From: CAVSWN01 sp046728115
GTDB lineage: Bacteria > Acidobacteriota > Vicinamibacteria > Vicinamibacterales > CAVVIG01
Length of the DNA stretch: 17,960 nt
NCBI GenBank assembly: GCA_046728115.1
Contig: JBKPDW010000295.1
Location: 1 to 17,960, forward strand
Reading direction: 5' to 3'
Shown: in pieces, positions 1-5,967 of the stretch
Position numbering within the stretch: position 1 is the first letter of the stretch
Layout: the number at the start of each line of letters is the position of its first letter
Translations under genes and position numbers: made by a program
Notes under the pieces: model-generated
What the model was told of the DNA's origin: nothing
Seen by the model: only the letters and a program-made list of their open reading frames with translations
Databases searched by the model: none

Positions 1-631
1 CATTGGTTCCAGAACCCTGCAGGTTTCCGCACCCGAGCGACAAGTTGAACGCGGCCTGGTCGAAAACGTCCTTCCCCGCATAGGCCCAGTGGAATCTGAT
101 GTTGCTGCCCGTCGAGGCGCCGCCGTCGACCATACAGTTGACGACGGGGCCGACATCGATCGTGCACGGATTCGGCGACCAAGTGAAGGTCGCGTGAATG
201 CTGGGCACGGTGGTGGTTGTCGTCGGCGCCGGATCCAAGACGATGTCGACTCGAAGGTCGGCGTTCGCGATCGTCGCGGGAACGTCCTTGATGTTGTATC
301 CCTGCGCCCATGCCCTCAGGACGAACGTGCCAGCCGCGAGATTCGGCACGTTGTAGGCGCCATTGTTATCGGTCTGGAACCTGACGCCCGCGTTGGCACC
401 CGAAATGATCTCGATGTCGGCGAACTTGAGAATCCCTCCGCTTTTGGACTCGGTGACCACACCCGAGAGCGTGAACGCCGTCCGAGCGGCAATCGAGGTC
501 GTTGTCGACGTGGACGCCGCGGTAGTGGTGCTCGATGACGTGGTCGTCGTGGTGCTCGGAGAATTGTCGTTCGAACAGGCGGCGGCGCCGACAGCCAGCA
601 GGACAGTCGCGATCAACACTGTGTATCTCAT
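1..631 (-). CDS. Thr-rich lipoprotein with carboxypeptidase-regulatory-like domain (partial, C-terminus off left edge)
   Basis: Reading the minus strand from ATG at 631 gives about 210 open codons with no stop before the window edge. Residues 1-20 form a short lipoprotein signal (MRYTVLIATVLLAVGAAA followed by Cys), so the product is probably anchored in an outer or cytoplasmic membrane. A Thr/Ser-rich low-complexity linker follows (about residues 25-50). Next is a beta-rich segment of about 65 residues running from FTLSGVV through DNNGAYNVPNLAAG to LRAWAQGY, the typical pattern of a carboxypeptidase-regulatory-like (CarboxypepD_reg / DUF4480-type) domain. A second short Thr run (PTTTTTVPS) leads into a Cys-containing beta-type C-terminal region that continues outside the window. 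Function is unknown; such domains usually serve surface adhesion or carbohydrate-related proteins. It is divergent from the thioredoxin-like gene at 750. The start is supported by the signal peptide and an upstream TATGAT box. Confidence 0.8.
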   Translation of the reverse strand, partial: MRYTVLIATVLLAVGAAACSNDNSPSTTTTTSSSTTTAASTSTTTSIAARTAFTLSGVVTESKSGGILKFADIEIISGANAGVRFQTDNNGAYNVPNLAAGTFVLRAWAQGYNIKDVPATIANADLRVDIVLDPAPTTTTTVPSIHATFTWSPNPCTIDVGPVVNCMVDGGASTGSNIRFHWAYAGKDVFDQAAFNLSLGCGNLQGSGTN

Positions 632-661
632 GGCATTCGTCCGGTCAGAGCTCAGCGGGGC

Positions 662-670
662 ATCATACCA
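662..670 (-). promoter_or_regulatory. Candidate extended -10 promoter for the lipoprotein gene
   Basis: On the minus strand this reads TGG-TATGAT, five of six matches to TATAAT with a TGn extension. It lies about 30 bases before the ATG at 631. The -35 position about 17 bases upstream is a poor match. Seen in sequence; promoter activity is inferred. Confidence 0.45.
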
Positions 671-712
671 CCTTCGACTACGCCCGTACAGGCATGGTTT
701 GCCGACGGGGTG

Positions 713-718
713 TAGAAT
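713..718 (+). promoter_or_regulatory. Candidate -10 box upstream of the thioredoxin-like gene
   Basis: TAGAAT preceded directly by TG, 31 bases ahead of the GTG start at 750, with an AAAGGA ribosome-binding site (738-743) between them. No convincing -35 box is visible. The position relative to the start and the resemblance to other TA-rich boxes in this window are the support. Confidence 0.35.
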
Positions 719-749
719 CCTGCTCGACGCACGAACGAAAGGAACACGT

Positions 750-2021
750 GTGAACCATTTACGTACGGTCCTTCACGGCTCGCGGAGACTGTTCCTCGTG
801 GTTGCGCTCGTTGTCGCGGCAGGTCCCGCGCCCGCCACCAAGGCCGCCTCCATCGACGGTCTGTGGAACGCCACGGTGACGGCGGGCGGCGTCGAGATCC
901 CGTTTCGCTTCGAGATCGCAACAAACGGCACCGAAGCGCAGGGCTTCTTCTTCGAAGGCGACCGCAAGGTCGGATCGACCTCCGGCACGTTCGTCGACGG
1001 GGCGCTGAAGCTCGACTATGACTTCCTGAACACGTCCCTGGAAGTGAGGCTGAACGGCGACGAACTCTCCGGGACGTACACGAACAATCGCCCCAACGCG
1101 CGTCCTCAGGCCGTCCGCATGCGCCGATTTGCGCCGATTGCCCTCGACCGCGAAGAGGTGCCGCAACTGGCCGGCACGTGGGAGATGCGCCGCAACGCGG
1201 ACGAGGCGAATGCGCCGCGCGACACGCGAACCTGGCACGTATTCCTGCGCCAGTCGGGCGCCGAGTTCTCAGGATCCATTCTGCGCGTGGACGGCGACAC
1301 GGGAACGCTGGTGGGACATTGGCAGAACGGCAAGCTCGTGCTCAGTCACTTCGCCGGCGAGCGGCCGAATCTGTTCGAAGCCACGCTCAATGCGAACGGC
1401 ACGCTGGCCGTGACGCTCAACGGCAACGCGCACTATCTCGTGGTTCGAAGCAGCGAAGCGCGCGCCAAGGGCATTCCCGCTCCGCCGGATCCGTCGCGCT
1501 ATACGAACGTCAAGAACCCCACGGAGCCGTTTCATTTCAGCTTCCCGGACCTCAGCGGCAAACTGGTCTCGGACGCTGATCCGCGATTCCAGGGAAAGGT
1601 CATGATCTTGTCGATCGGCGGAAGCTGGTGCCCGAACTGTCACGACGAGGCGCCGTTCCTGGGCGAGTTGTACAAGGACTACCGCGCGCGCGGACTGGAG
1701 ATCGTCGGCTTGATGTTCGAGAACGACGCCGATCCGGCTGTGGCGCGGCCGCGCGTGCAATCCTTCATCAAGCGCCACAACGTGCAGTACCCGATGCTGA
1801 TTGCCGGCACCACCCAGAACATCGCCGAGAAGCTCCCGCAGCTCGTCAACTTCGGTGCGTACCCGACGGCGATCTACCTGGGACGCGACGGCCGAGTGCG
1901 CAGCGTGCACGCCGGCTTCGCCAGTCCTGCGACGGGCGACGAACACCTGCGCCTGAAGAAGGAGCTGCGCGAGCTCGTGGAACAGCTGCTCGCGGAACCT
2001 GCCCGAAACTCGGGACTCTGA
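750..2021 (+). CDS. Secreted TlpA/redoxin-like thioredoxin-fold protein with beta-rich N-terminus
   Basis: The 423-residue product starts at GTG 750, chosen because AAAGGA sits 6 bases upstream and a signal peptide follows (RRLFLVVALVVAAGPAPATKAAS). The open frame runs further upstream to 363, but that part overlaps the divergent lipoprotein and lacks a signal. After the signal come two related beta-rich segments (about 35-127 and 139-233), each opening with a GxW motif (GLWNATV; AGTWEMR), possibly lipocalin-like. The C-terminal domain (about 255-415) is a thioredoxin fold of the TlpA/AhpC-TSA type: GGSWCPNC gives the redox pair C294 and C297, and the cis-proline is P352 in GAYPTAIYL. The family reduces or exchanges thiols of periplasmic proteins using electrons from a membrane donor. 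The substrate is unknown and no cytochrome-maturation gene is nearby. It converges on the hydrolase at 2112. Confidence 0.88.
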   Translation: MNHLRTVLHGSRRLFLVVALVVAAGPAPATKAASIDGLWNATVTAGGVEIPFRFEIATNGTEAQGFFFEGDRKVGSTSGTFVDGALKLDYDFLNTSLEVRLNGDELSGTYTNNRPNARPQAVRMRRFAPIALDREEVPQLAGTWEMRRNADEANAPRDTRTWHVFLRQSGAEFSGSILRVDGDTGTLVGHWQNGKLVLSHFAGERPNLFEATLNANGTLAVTLNGNAHYLVVRSSEARAKGIPAPPDPSRYTNVKNPTEPFHFSFPDLSGKLVSDADPRFQGKVMILSIGGSWCPNCHDEAPFLGELYKDYRARGLEIVGLMFENDADPAVARPRVQSFIKRHNVQYPMLIAGTTQNIAEKLPQLVNFGAYPTAIYLGRDGRVRSVHAGFASPATGDEHLRLKKELRELVEQLLAEPARNSGL

Positions 2022-2026
2022 AAGCT

Positions 2027-2106
2027 GGCAGTTCAGATTTCCGAGTTCAGAGTTCAGATTCATTTCTGAATCTGAACTCAATGTGAACTCTGAATTTCGA
2101 ACTGCC
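2027..2106. terminator. Long imperfect hairpin between convergent genes, likely bidirectional terminator or repeat
   Basis: An 80-base inverted repeat begins 5 bases after the stop at 2021 and ends 5 bases before the stop of the minus-strand gene at 2112. The core is a perfect 13-bp stem, 2050-2062 paired with 2067-2079, with loop TTTC. The outermost arms GGCAGTTC (2027-2034) and GAACTGCC (2099-2106) also pair perfectly. The arms are built from iterated AGTTCAGA-like words. AT content is higher than in the surrounding genes. Placement between convergent stops supports termination in both directions; there is no long T tract. Confidence 0.65.
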
Positions 2107-2111
2107 GCCTG

Positions 2112-3854
2112 TCAGTACACCCAACTCCTCGTATCGGCACCCTGAGGCGCAGTTTTCTTCATCCACTGCGCCATCTGCGGCATGTAGCGCTGGTGCACCG
2201 TGCGGTTCCCTTCCGCGTTGCTGTGCTCCGTATCGCCCGTGAAACAATGCTCGCGGCGTTCGCCGTAGACGACCTCGGCTTCTGCTGAGGGCGTTGCGCG
2301 CGCGAGGAATTCCTCCATCTGATACACGGCGTTGTTCAGATAGCCGTTGTCCATCGTGCCGCTCGTGATGTGAATCTTCCCTCGCAGCTTGCGTCCGAGC
2401 GTCGCCCAGTCGCGCGCCAGGATGTAGCGCAGATCGTAGTGATCGCGCCAGTACCTGGCCACTTCGGGATCGATTACGCCGGTCGCCTTGTCGTATAGCG
2501 GCTTGTAGTACCCGTCGCTGCCCACCGGTCCGAAGACCGACGCCCACGCGTCGTGCTGTCCGCCCGAGCGCCCGTGTGTGCCGATCGCGAGTTCGACGAG
2601 ATTACGTTCTTCGAACGTGGAGAAGAGGTGATCGCGATAGTCGCGATACCCTGGTTTCGGCGTCCGCTTCCAGGGATTGTCGTCGTAGTAGTACGCGTTG
2701 TGTTCGTCGTAGATGTTGACTGAGCGATACGAACGGAAGTCCACCGGATCCGGACAGAGCGCCCATGCGCCGTTGTACTCGTCCGGGTACATCACCTGAA
2801 CGCCGAAGGCCTCCCATCCGCCGGTCGAACCACCGATGGTGGCCCGCGCCCATCCCTGGCCGATGCCGCGAAACTGCCTTTCGATCTGTGGAATCAGGTC
2901 GTACGTGATCGCGTCGCCATACGGGCCGTTGTTCGCCGAATTGACGGCATACGAATCGTCGAAGTACGGCGTCGGGTGCTGAATCAACAGGTGAATCATG
3001 CGGGGAAAACCAGGACTGTTCCACTCGCGATAGAACTTGTACGCCGCCTCCTGCTGCGTGCGCTGCTGCGTCGTGGCGCTCGCATCGGGTGAAGTCTCGC
3101 GCCAGCCGTCGCTGGCCATGCTCGCTGGGAAATGTCCGTGATGCACGACCAGCGGGTAACGCGCGTTCGGATGGGTGTCCCATCCGAACGGCAACAGCAC
3201 GATCGCGCCCAACGACACCGGTCGGCCCCAGAACTTCGAGAGGCGTTCGTTCTCGATGCGGAGATATTTCACCTGCTTCGTGTCTGTTGCTACCTGAATC
3301 GGCGGAATTTCCTGGTCGAGCAAGAGTGCGATTTGGCCGCTCGTCGCCGGATCGATCTGCATCTTCGCAGGTTTGCTGTACAGGTTGCCGGGTTTGACCG
3401 CCCAGGACTGCCCTTCGCCGCGATCCATGGGAGACATCTTCACAGTGTGGCCGTCCCCCCGATGAAACGTTTCGTAGCGGTTGAGGAGCGCCTGTATCCA
3501 GTACTCGCCTGCCGGGATGTCTTTCAGACTGCGCACCGGGAACCCGACGACCTTGTCGTCGATGACGACCGCCTCCGCCGGTTTGAGCCCATCCACATCG
3601 ACGCCGAATATCGGGCGTGTGGAGTTCGCGCGGTACTGATCGGTTTGCATCCGCGGTTCGGTGCGCCCGTCGTCGGAAATGAACAGCAGCACGCGGCCGT
3701 CAAGCGGCTGAGCGCTCCGCTCGATCGGCACCGATATCGCGAAGCGCAGCGGACCCGGACCGTCGGCGCGGGTTACGACGGCCCACCCGGCGAGCATCAG
3801 CGCGGCGAAGGCATGAAGAGTCAGGGGACGTCGGCGGCCTGACAGGATCGTCAT
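2112..3854 (-). CDS. Secreted alpha/beta-hydrolase, putative esterase
   Basis: The 580-residue product starts at ATG 3854, five bases after a strong AAGGAG. A signal peptide follows (RRRPLTLHAFAALMLAGWAVVTRA). Residues 35-200 form a beta-rich N-terminal region of unknown family. The region about 215-560 looks like an alpha/beta-hydrolase of the esterase/PHB-depolymerase type: a strand with YPLVVHHGHFP, then the nucleophile elbow GGSTGG with S343. D502 (SGTMDNGYL) and H536 or H544 (ERREHCFTGDTEHSN) are candidates for the rest of the triad. The second half is rich in Tyr, Trp and Asp, as in carbohydrate- or peptide-ester enzymes. The substrate is not recognisable. It is transcribed alone, convergent with the thioredoxin-like gene. 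The triad assignment is inferred from spacing. Confidence 0.82.
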   Translation of the reverse strand: MTILSGRRRPLTLHAFAALMLAGWAVVTRADGPGPLRFAISVPIERSAQPLDGRVLLFISDDGRTEPRMQTDQYRANSTRPIFGVDVDGLKPAEAVVIDDKVVGFPVRSLKDIPAGEYWIQALLNRYETFHRGDGHTVKMSPMDRGEGQSWAVKPGNLYSKPAKMQIDPATSGQIALLLDQEIPPIQVATDTKQVKYLRIENERLSKFWGRPVSLGAIVLLPFGWDTHPNARYPLVVHHGHFPASMASDGWRETSPDASATTQQRTQQEAAYKFYREWNSPGFPRMIHLLIQHPTPYFDDSYAVNSANNGPYGDAITYDLIPQIERQFRGIGQGWARATIGGSTGGWEAFGVQVMYPDEYNGAWALCPDPVDFRSYRSVNIYDEHNAYYYDDNPWKRTPKPGYRDYRDHLFSTFEERNLVELAIGTHGRSGGQHDAWASVFGPVGSDGYYKPLYDKATGVIDPEVARYWRDHYDLRYILARDWATLGRKLRGKIHITSGTMDNGYLNNAVYQMEEFLARATPSAEAEVVYGERREHCFTGDTEHSNAEGNRTVHQRYMPQMAQWMKKTAPQGADTRSWVY

Positions 3855-3859
3855 GATGG

Positions 3860-3865
3860 CTCCTT
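3860..3865 (-). promoter_or_regulatory. Ribosome-binding site fixing the hydrolase start
   Basis: On the minus strand this is a perfect AAGGAG, five bases before ATG 3854. It rules out the upstream in-frame start near 4106, whose extra residues come from the intergenic repeat and do not form a signal peptide. Confidence 0.8.
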
Positions 3866-3926
3866 GCGGCGTCGAAGCTGGAGCGCCGCCTTTTCCGGCC
3901 TCCGCTCGGCTGCAGCGATCACCGAA

Positions 3927-4031
3927 CTCCGGCGAGGCTCGCCGACCGCCTTCGCGACAAAAACAGCGACCGCCGGCGACTCCCGCCGAAGAAGCCTCGG
4001 CGAAGGCGGAAGCGCCGGAGGCGACGGCGAG
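3927..4031 (-). repeat. Structured GC-rich intergenic repeat, copy 1
   Basis: Read on the minus strand this opens with CTCGCCGTC, contains CCGCCTTCGCC and CTTCGGCG, and ends with AGGCGGTCGGC plus GCCTCGCCGGAG. The same words occur in the same order on the plus strand at 6916-7045. Within it CCGCCTTCGC (3946-3955) pairs perfectly with GCGAAGGCGG (4000-4009), and CGGCG (3930-3934) with CGCCG (3940-3944). It behaves like a REP/BIME-type element: intergenic, foldable and present in both orientations. Family membership is inferred from only two copies. Confidence 0.55.
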
Positions 4032-4057
4032 AATACCATGAGGGAATCGGTGGTCAG
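4030..4057 (-). promoter_or_regulatory. Candidate promoter for the hydrolase gene
   Basis: On the minus strand there is CTGACC (4057-4052), a 16-base spacer and TG-G-TATTCT (extended -10, hexamer 4035-4030). CTGACC matches TTGACA at four of six positions. Transcription would begin near 4023, giving a leader of about 170 bases that contains the whole repeat copy 1. Activity is inferred. Confidence 0.4.
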
Positions 4058-4122
4058 CGGCCGCCACACTCCGCCGGCGCACCACGATTTCTCGAGAGCA
4101 CGGCAAGAACGTGTTGCAGCGA

Positions 4123-4131
4123 TGGTAAGAT
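4123..4131 (+). promoter_or_regulatory. Candidate extended -10 promoter for the STAS gene
   Basis: TGG-TAAGAT lies about 85 bases before ATG 4216. There is no good -35 box, as is usual for extended -10 promoters. Transcription from here would include the inverted repeat at 4151-4200 in the leader. Confidence 0.4.
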
Positions 4132-4150
4132 TGACCCCACGATTCGAGCA

Positions 4151-4200
4151 GAGGTCACGCTTGCTGAGCGGTGCCGCTCCCCGTTGGACGCGTTGACCTC
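4151..4200 (+). other. Inverted repeat in the STAS-gene leader, possible regulatory RNA structure
   Basis: GAGGTCACGC (4151-4160) pairs with 4190-4200 (GCGTTGACCTC) through ten base pairs with one bulged T. Inside it GAGCG (4166-4170) pairs with CGCTC (4175-4179) around a four-base loop. The structure ends 15 bases before the start codon, just upstream of a weak GGGCAGG ribosome-binding site. It does not match a riboswitch class I know. Stability has not been computed. Confidence 0.4.
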
Positions 4201-4215
4201 AGCGGGCAGGCGCGA

Positions 4216-4596
4216 ATGAGCTTGAAGATCTCGGAGCGCGACGTGAGAGGGGTCACGATCCTGGACCTCGAGGGCCGACTGGTGCTCGAAGACGGCGTCG
4301 ATGCCTTCGTGGAGCGCATGAACGCGCTCATCCGCCAGGCTCACAAACGCATCCTGCTCAACTTCGATGCGGTCACCTACCTCGACAGTGCAGGCGTGGG
4401 TGCGATCGCCTCGAAGTACATGTCCGCCAAGAAAAAAGATGCGGACGTCAAGCTGCTGAACCTTCGAAGAAAATCTCACACGGTTCTGAACACGACCCGC
4501 CTGCTCACCGTCCTGCAGTCCTTCGAGTCGGAAAACGAGGCGATCGAAAGCTTCCTCGACGACGAAGACGACGACGTGAATCCGATCTTTACCTGA
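4216..4596 (+). CDS. STAS-domain anti-sigma factor antagonist (SpoIIAA/RsbV-like)
   Basis: The 126-residue product consists almost entirely of one STAS domain. Opening strands read ISERDVRGVTILDLEGRL, and the diagnostic loop is YLDSAGVGAIAS with the phosphorylatable serine S58 preceded by D57. The C-terminus ends in an acidic tail (LDDEDDD, about 114-120). Family members bind an anti-sigma serine kinase in the unphosphorylated state and release a sigma factor. I chose ATG 4216 because the residues added by an upstream start at 4171 lie in the structured leader and do not belong to the domain. No kinase, phosphatase or sigma gene is adjacent, so it is an orphan here and its partner is elsewhere. 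A hairpin follows the stop. Confidence 0.92.
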   Translation: MSLKISERDVRGVTILDLEGRLVLEDGVDAFVERMNALIRQAHKRILLNFDAVTYLDSAGVGAIASKYMSAKKKDADVKLLNLRRKSHTVLNTTRLLTVLQSFESENEAIESFLDDEDDDVNPIFT

Positions 4597-4597
4597 G

Positions 4598-4640
4598 CGC
4601 AGACGACGAGTGTGCTGCGGGCGCGGTTTCGTCGTCCGCG
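4598..4640 (+). terminator. Hairpin downstream of the STAS gene
   Basis: CGCAGACGACGA (4598-4609) pairs with TCGTCGTCCGCG (4629-4640) through 12 positions with one mismatch and a 19-base loop. It begins two bases after the stop codon. No T tract follows, so it may stabilise the 3' end or terminate only weakly. Confidence 0.35.
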
Positions 4641-4654
4641 AAGGAGCCCGGCGT

Positions 4655-4738
4655 GTGGATATCGGGGCCGACATCGAGCGCCTGGCGACAACTCGTGACG
4701 AGCACGGGAAGGGTGGCGCGAAAGCGGCTCTCGTGTAA
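4655..4738 (+). CDS. Possible small ORF (27 residues)
   Basis: A GTG at 4655 lies 8 bases after a perfect AAGGAG (4641-4646) and opens 27 codons ending in TAA at 4736-4738. The predicted peptide starts MDIGADIERLATTRDEHG and is charged, with no membrane segment. The ribosome-binding site and the C/G-biased third positions of its first half are the only support. The stop overlaps the -10 candidate of the next gene. It could equally be a chance frame. Confidence 0.22.
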   Translation: MDIGADIERLATTRDEHGKGGAKAALV

Positions 4739-4742
4739 GAAT
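4734..4742 (+). promoter_or_regulatory. Candidate -10 region for the molybdopterin oxidoreductase gene
   Basis: TGTAAGAAT is a TGn extension followed by AAGAAT, about 57 bases before the start at 4799. The hexamer is a moderate match and no clear -35 box is present. Confidence 0.3.
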
Positions 4743-4798
4743 CATGCCACGCGTCGAACCTGACCGTGGATTCGGGCATCTATCGAGAAGGATTGCAC

Positions 4799-5962
4799 AT
4801 GATGAATCAAGCCACGCGTCGAGAAATCCTCAAGGGCGGACTTGCAGCGGCGGGTTTGGGAGTCCTCGGCGTTCCGGACTGGGTACTCCCGGCGCTTGCC
4901 CAGGGCGAGATGGTCGTGCCATTCACCGACCTCCCCGAGAACGTACGGTGGGAAACACCGCCCGATCGGCGGCTGCTCGACTTGCGCACGATCGACGGAC
5001 CCTTCACGCCGAAGGACAAGTTCGCAACCACGCAGCACTACGGTCATCCCGAGATCGACGCGGCCACGTTCAAACTGAAGATCTCCGGTCTCGTGGATCG
5101 ACCCAGGCAACTGTCGCTCGACGACCTCAAGAAGTTGGGCCACAGCGATCTCGTGGCCGGTTTCGAGTGCTCGGGCAACCGCGGGCCGCTCCAGGGTTTG
5201 TGTGGCAATGGGAAATGGACCGGGGTCTCGCTGAAGACGGTGCTCGACTCGACGGGCGTCAAGGCCAACGCGCGCGAGTTCGTCTTCTTCGGCGCCGATC
5301 ACGGTGAAGAAGAGGTCGAATGGCGGACGCAGAAGTACAAGATCGAGGTGCCGTTCGGTCGCAGCCTCACGCGCGAGAAAGCGCTGTCGGCGGATCCGAT
5401 GCTGGTCTGGGCGCTGAACGGTGAACCGCTGACCAAGCATCAGGGTGCCCCACTGCGGCTGATGGTGCCGGGCTGGTACGGCGTCTGCAACGTGAAATGG
5501 CTGTCGCAGATTCACATCCAGGAAGATGCCTACCTCGGGAAGTACCAGGCACGCTGGTACCGCACGGTGCGTGGAGAAATGATCGACGGCGAGATGAAGT
5601 ACATGGAGACGGCCGTTACGCACATGAACCTGAAGTCGTTCGTCGCGCGCGTCACCAAGGAAGGCAGCGGTTACAAGGTACTGGGCGTCGTGTTGAACGA
5701 CGGGACGCCGCTGAAGTCCGTGGAAGTCAAGGTGGACGAGGGTCCGTGGCAGCCCGCAACGTTCGATCCGTCGACGAAAGAAAAGTACTCGTGGAAGCTG
5801 TTCACGTACGCATGGAACGGCGCAACGCCCGGGCCGCACACGCTCGTCTCGCGTGTGACCGACGTGACCGGCAAGGTTCAACCGACCGCTGCTGAGAACG
5901 AATCGAAGAAGTCGTTCCTCGAGGAAAACACGCAGGCGCCTCGCAAGGTGATGATCTCGTAA
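4799..5962 (+). CDS. Tat-exported molybdopterin-dependent oxidoreductase, sulfite oxidase family
   Basis: The 387-residue product starts at ATG 4799 (or the adjacent ATG 4802), after GAAGGA at 4787-4792. A twin-arginine signal is present: TRREILKGG (R7, R8), a hydrophobic stretch, then ALAQG. The core (about 60-260) is the oxidoreductase molybdopterin-binding domain: GFECSGNRG supplies the Mo-coordinating cysteine C124, followed by TGVSLKTVL and GAPLRLMVPGWYG. The C-terminal part (about 280-387) fits the Mo-cofactor dimerisation domain (VSRVTDVTGKVQ). The family oxidises sulfite or related sulfur and organic substrates in the periplasm and passes electrons to a cytochrome. No cytochrome partner is adjacent, so sulfite as substrate is inferred. 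The RibD-like gene starts only five bases downstream, which suggests co-transcription. Confidence 0.92.
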   Translation: MMNQATRREILKGGLAAAGLGVLGVPDWVLPALAQGEMVVPFTDLPENVRWETPPDRRLLDLRTIDGPFTPKDKFATTQHYGHPEIDAATFKLKISGLVDRPRQLSLDDLKKLGHSDLVAGFECSGNRGPLQGLCGNGKWTGVSLKTVLDSTGVKANAREFVFFGADHGEEEVEWRTQKYKIEVPFGRSLTREKALSADPMLVWALNGEPLTKHQGAPLRLMVPGWYGVCNVKWLSQIHIQEDAYLGKYQARWYRTVRGEMIDGEMKYMETAVTHMNLKSFVARVTKEGSGYKVLGVVLNDGTPLKSVEVKVDEGPWQPATFDPSTKEKYSWKLFTYAWNGATPGPHTLVSRVTDVTGKVQPTAAENESKKSFLEENTQAPRKVMIS

Positions 5963-5967
5963 GACGG

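Larger units (their letters stand above)
3855..4215. other. Divergent intergenic region with repeat, promoters and structured leader
   Basis: This 361-base stretch separates the hydrolase start (3854) from the STAS gene start (4216). It holds the hydrolase ribosome-binding site, a structured GC-rich repeat (3927-4031), a minus-strand promoter candidate (4030-4057), a plus-strand extended -10 (4123-4131) and an inverted repeat in the STAS leader (4151-4200). The open frames across it read as low-complexity Arg/Ala/Pro sequence and have no ribosome-binding sites, so I call no gene here. Confidence 0.6.

Noticed and set aside
363..749. Upstream extension of the thioredoxin-like gene
   Set aside because: It overlaps the divergent lipoprotein gene and places the signal peptide in the middle of the protein; GTG 750 has a ribosome-binding site.
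4766..4798. GTG 4766 as the start of the molybdopterin oxidoreductase
   Set aside because: It would put 11 residues before the Tat signal and includes the GAAGGA ribosome-binding site inside the coding region.
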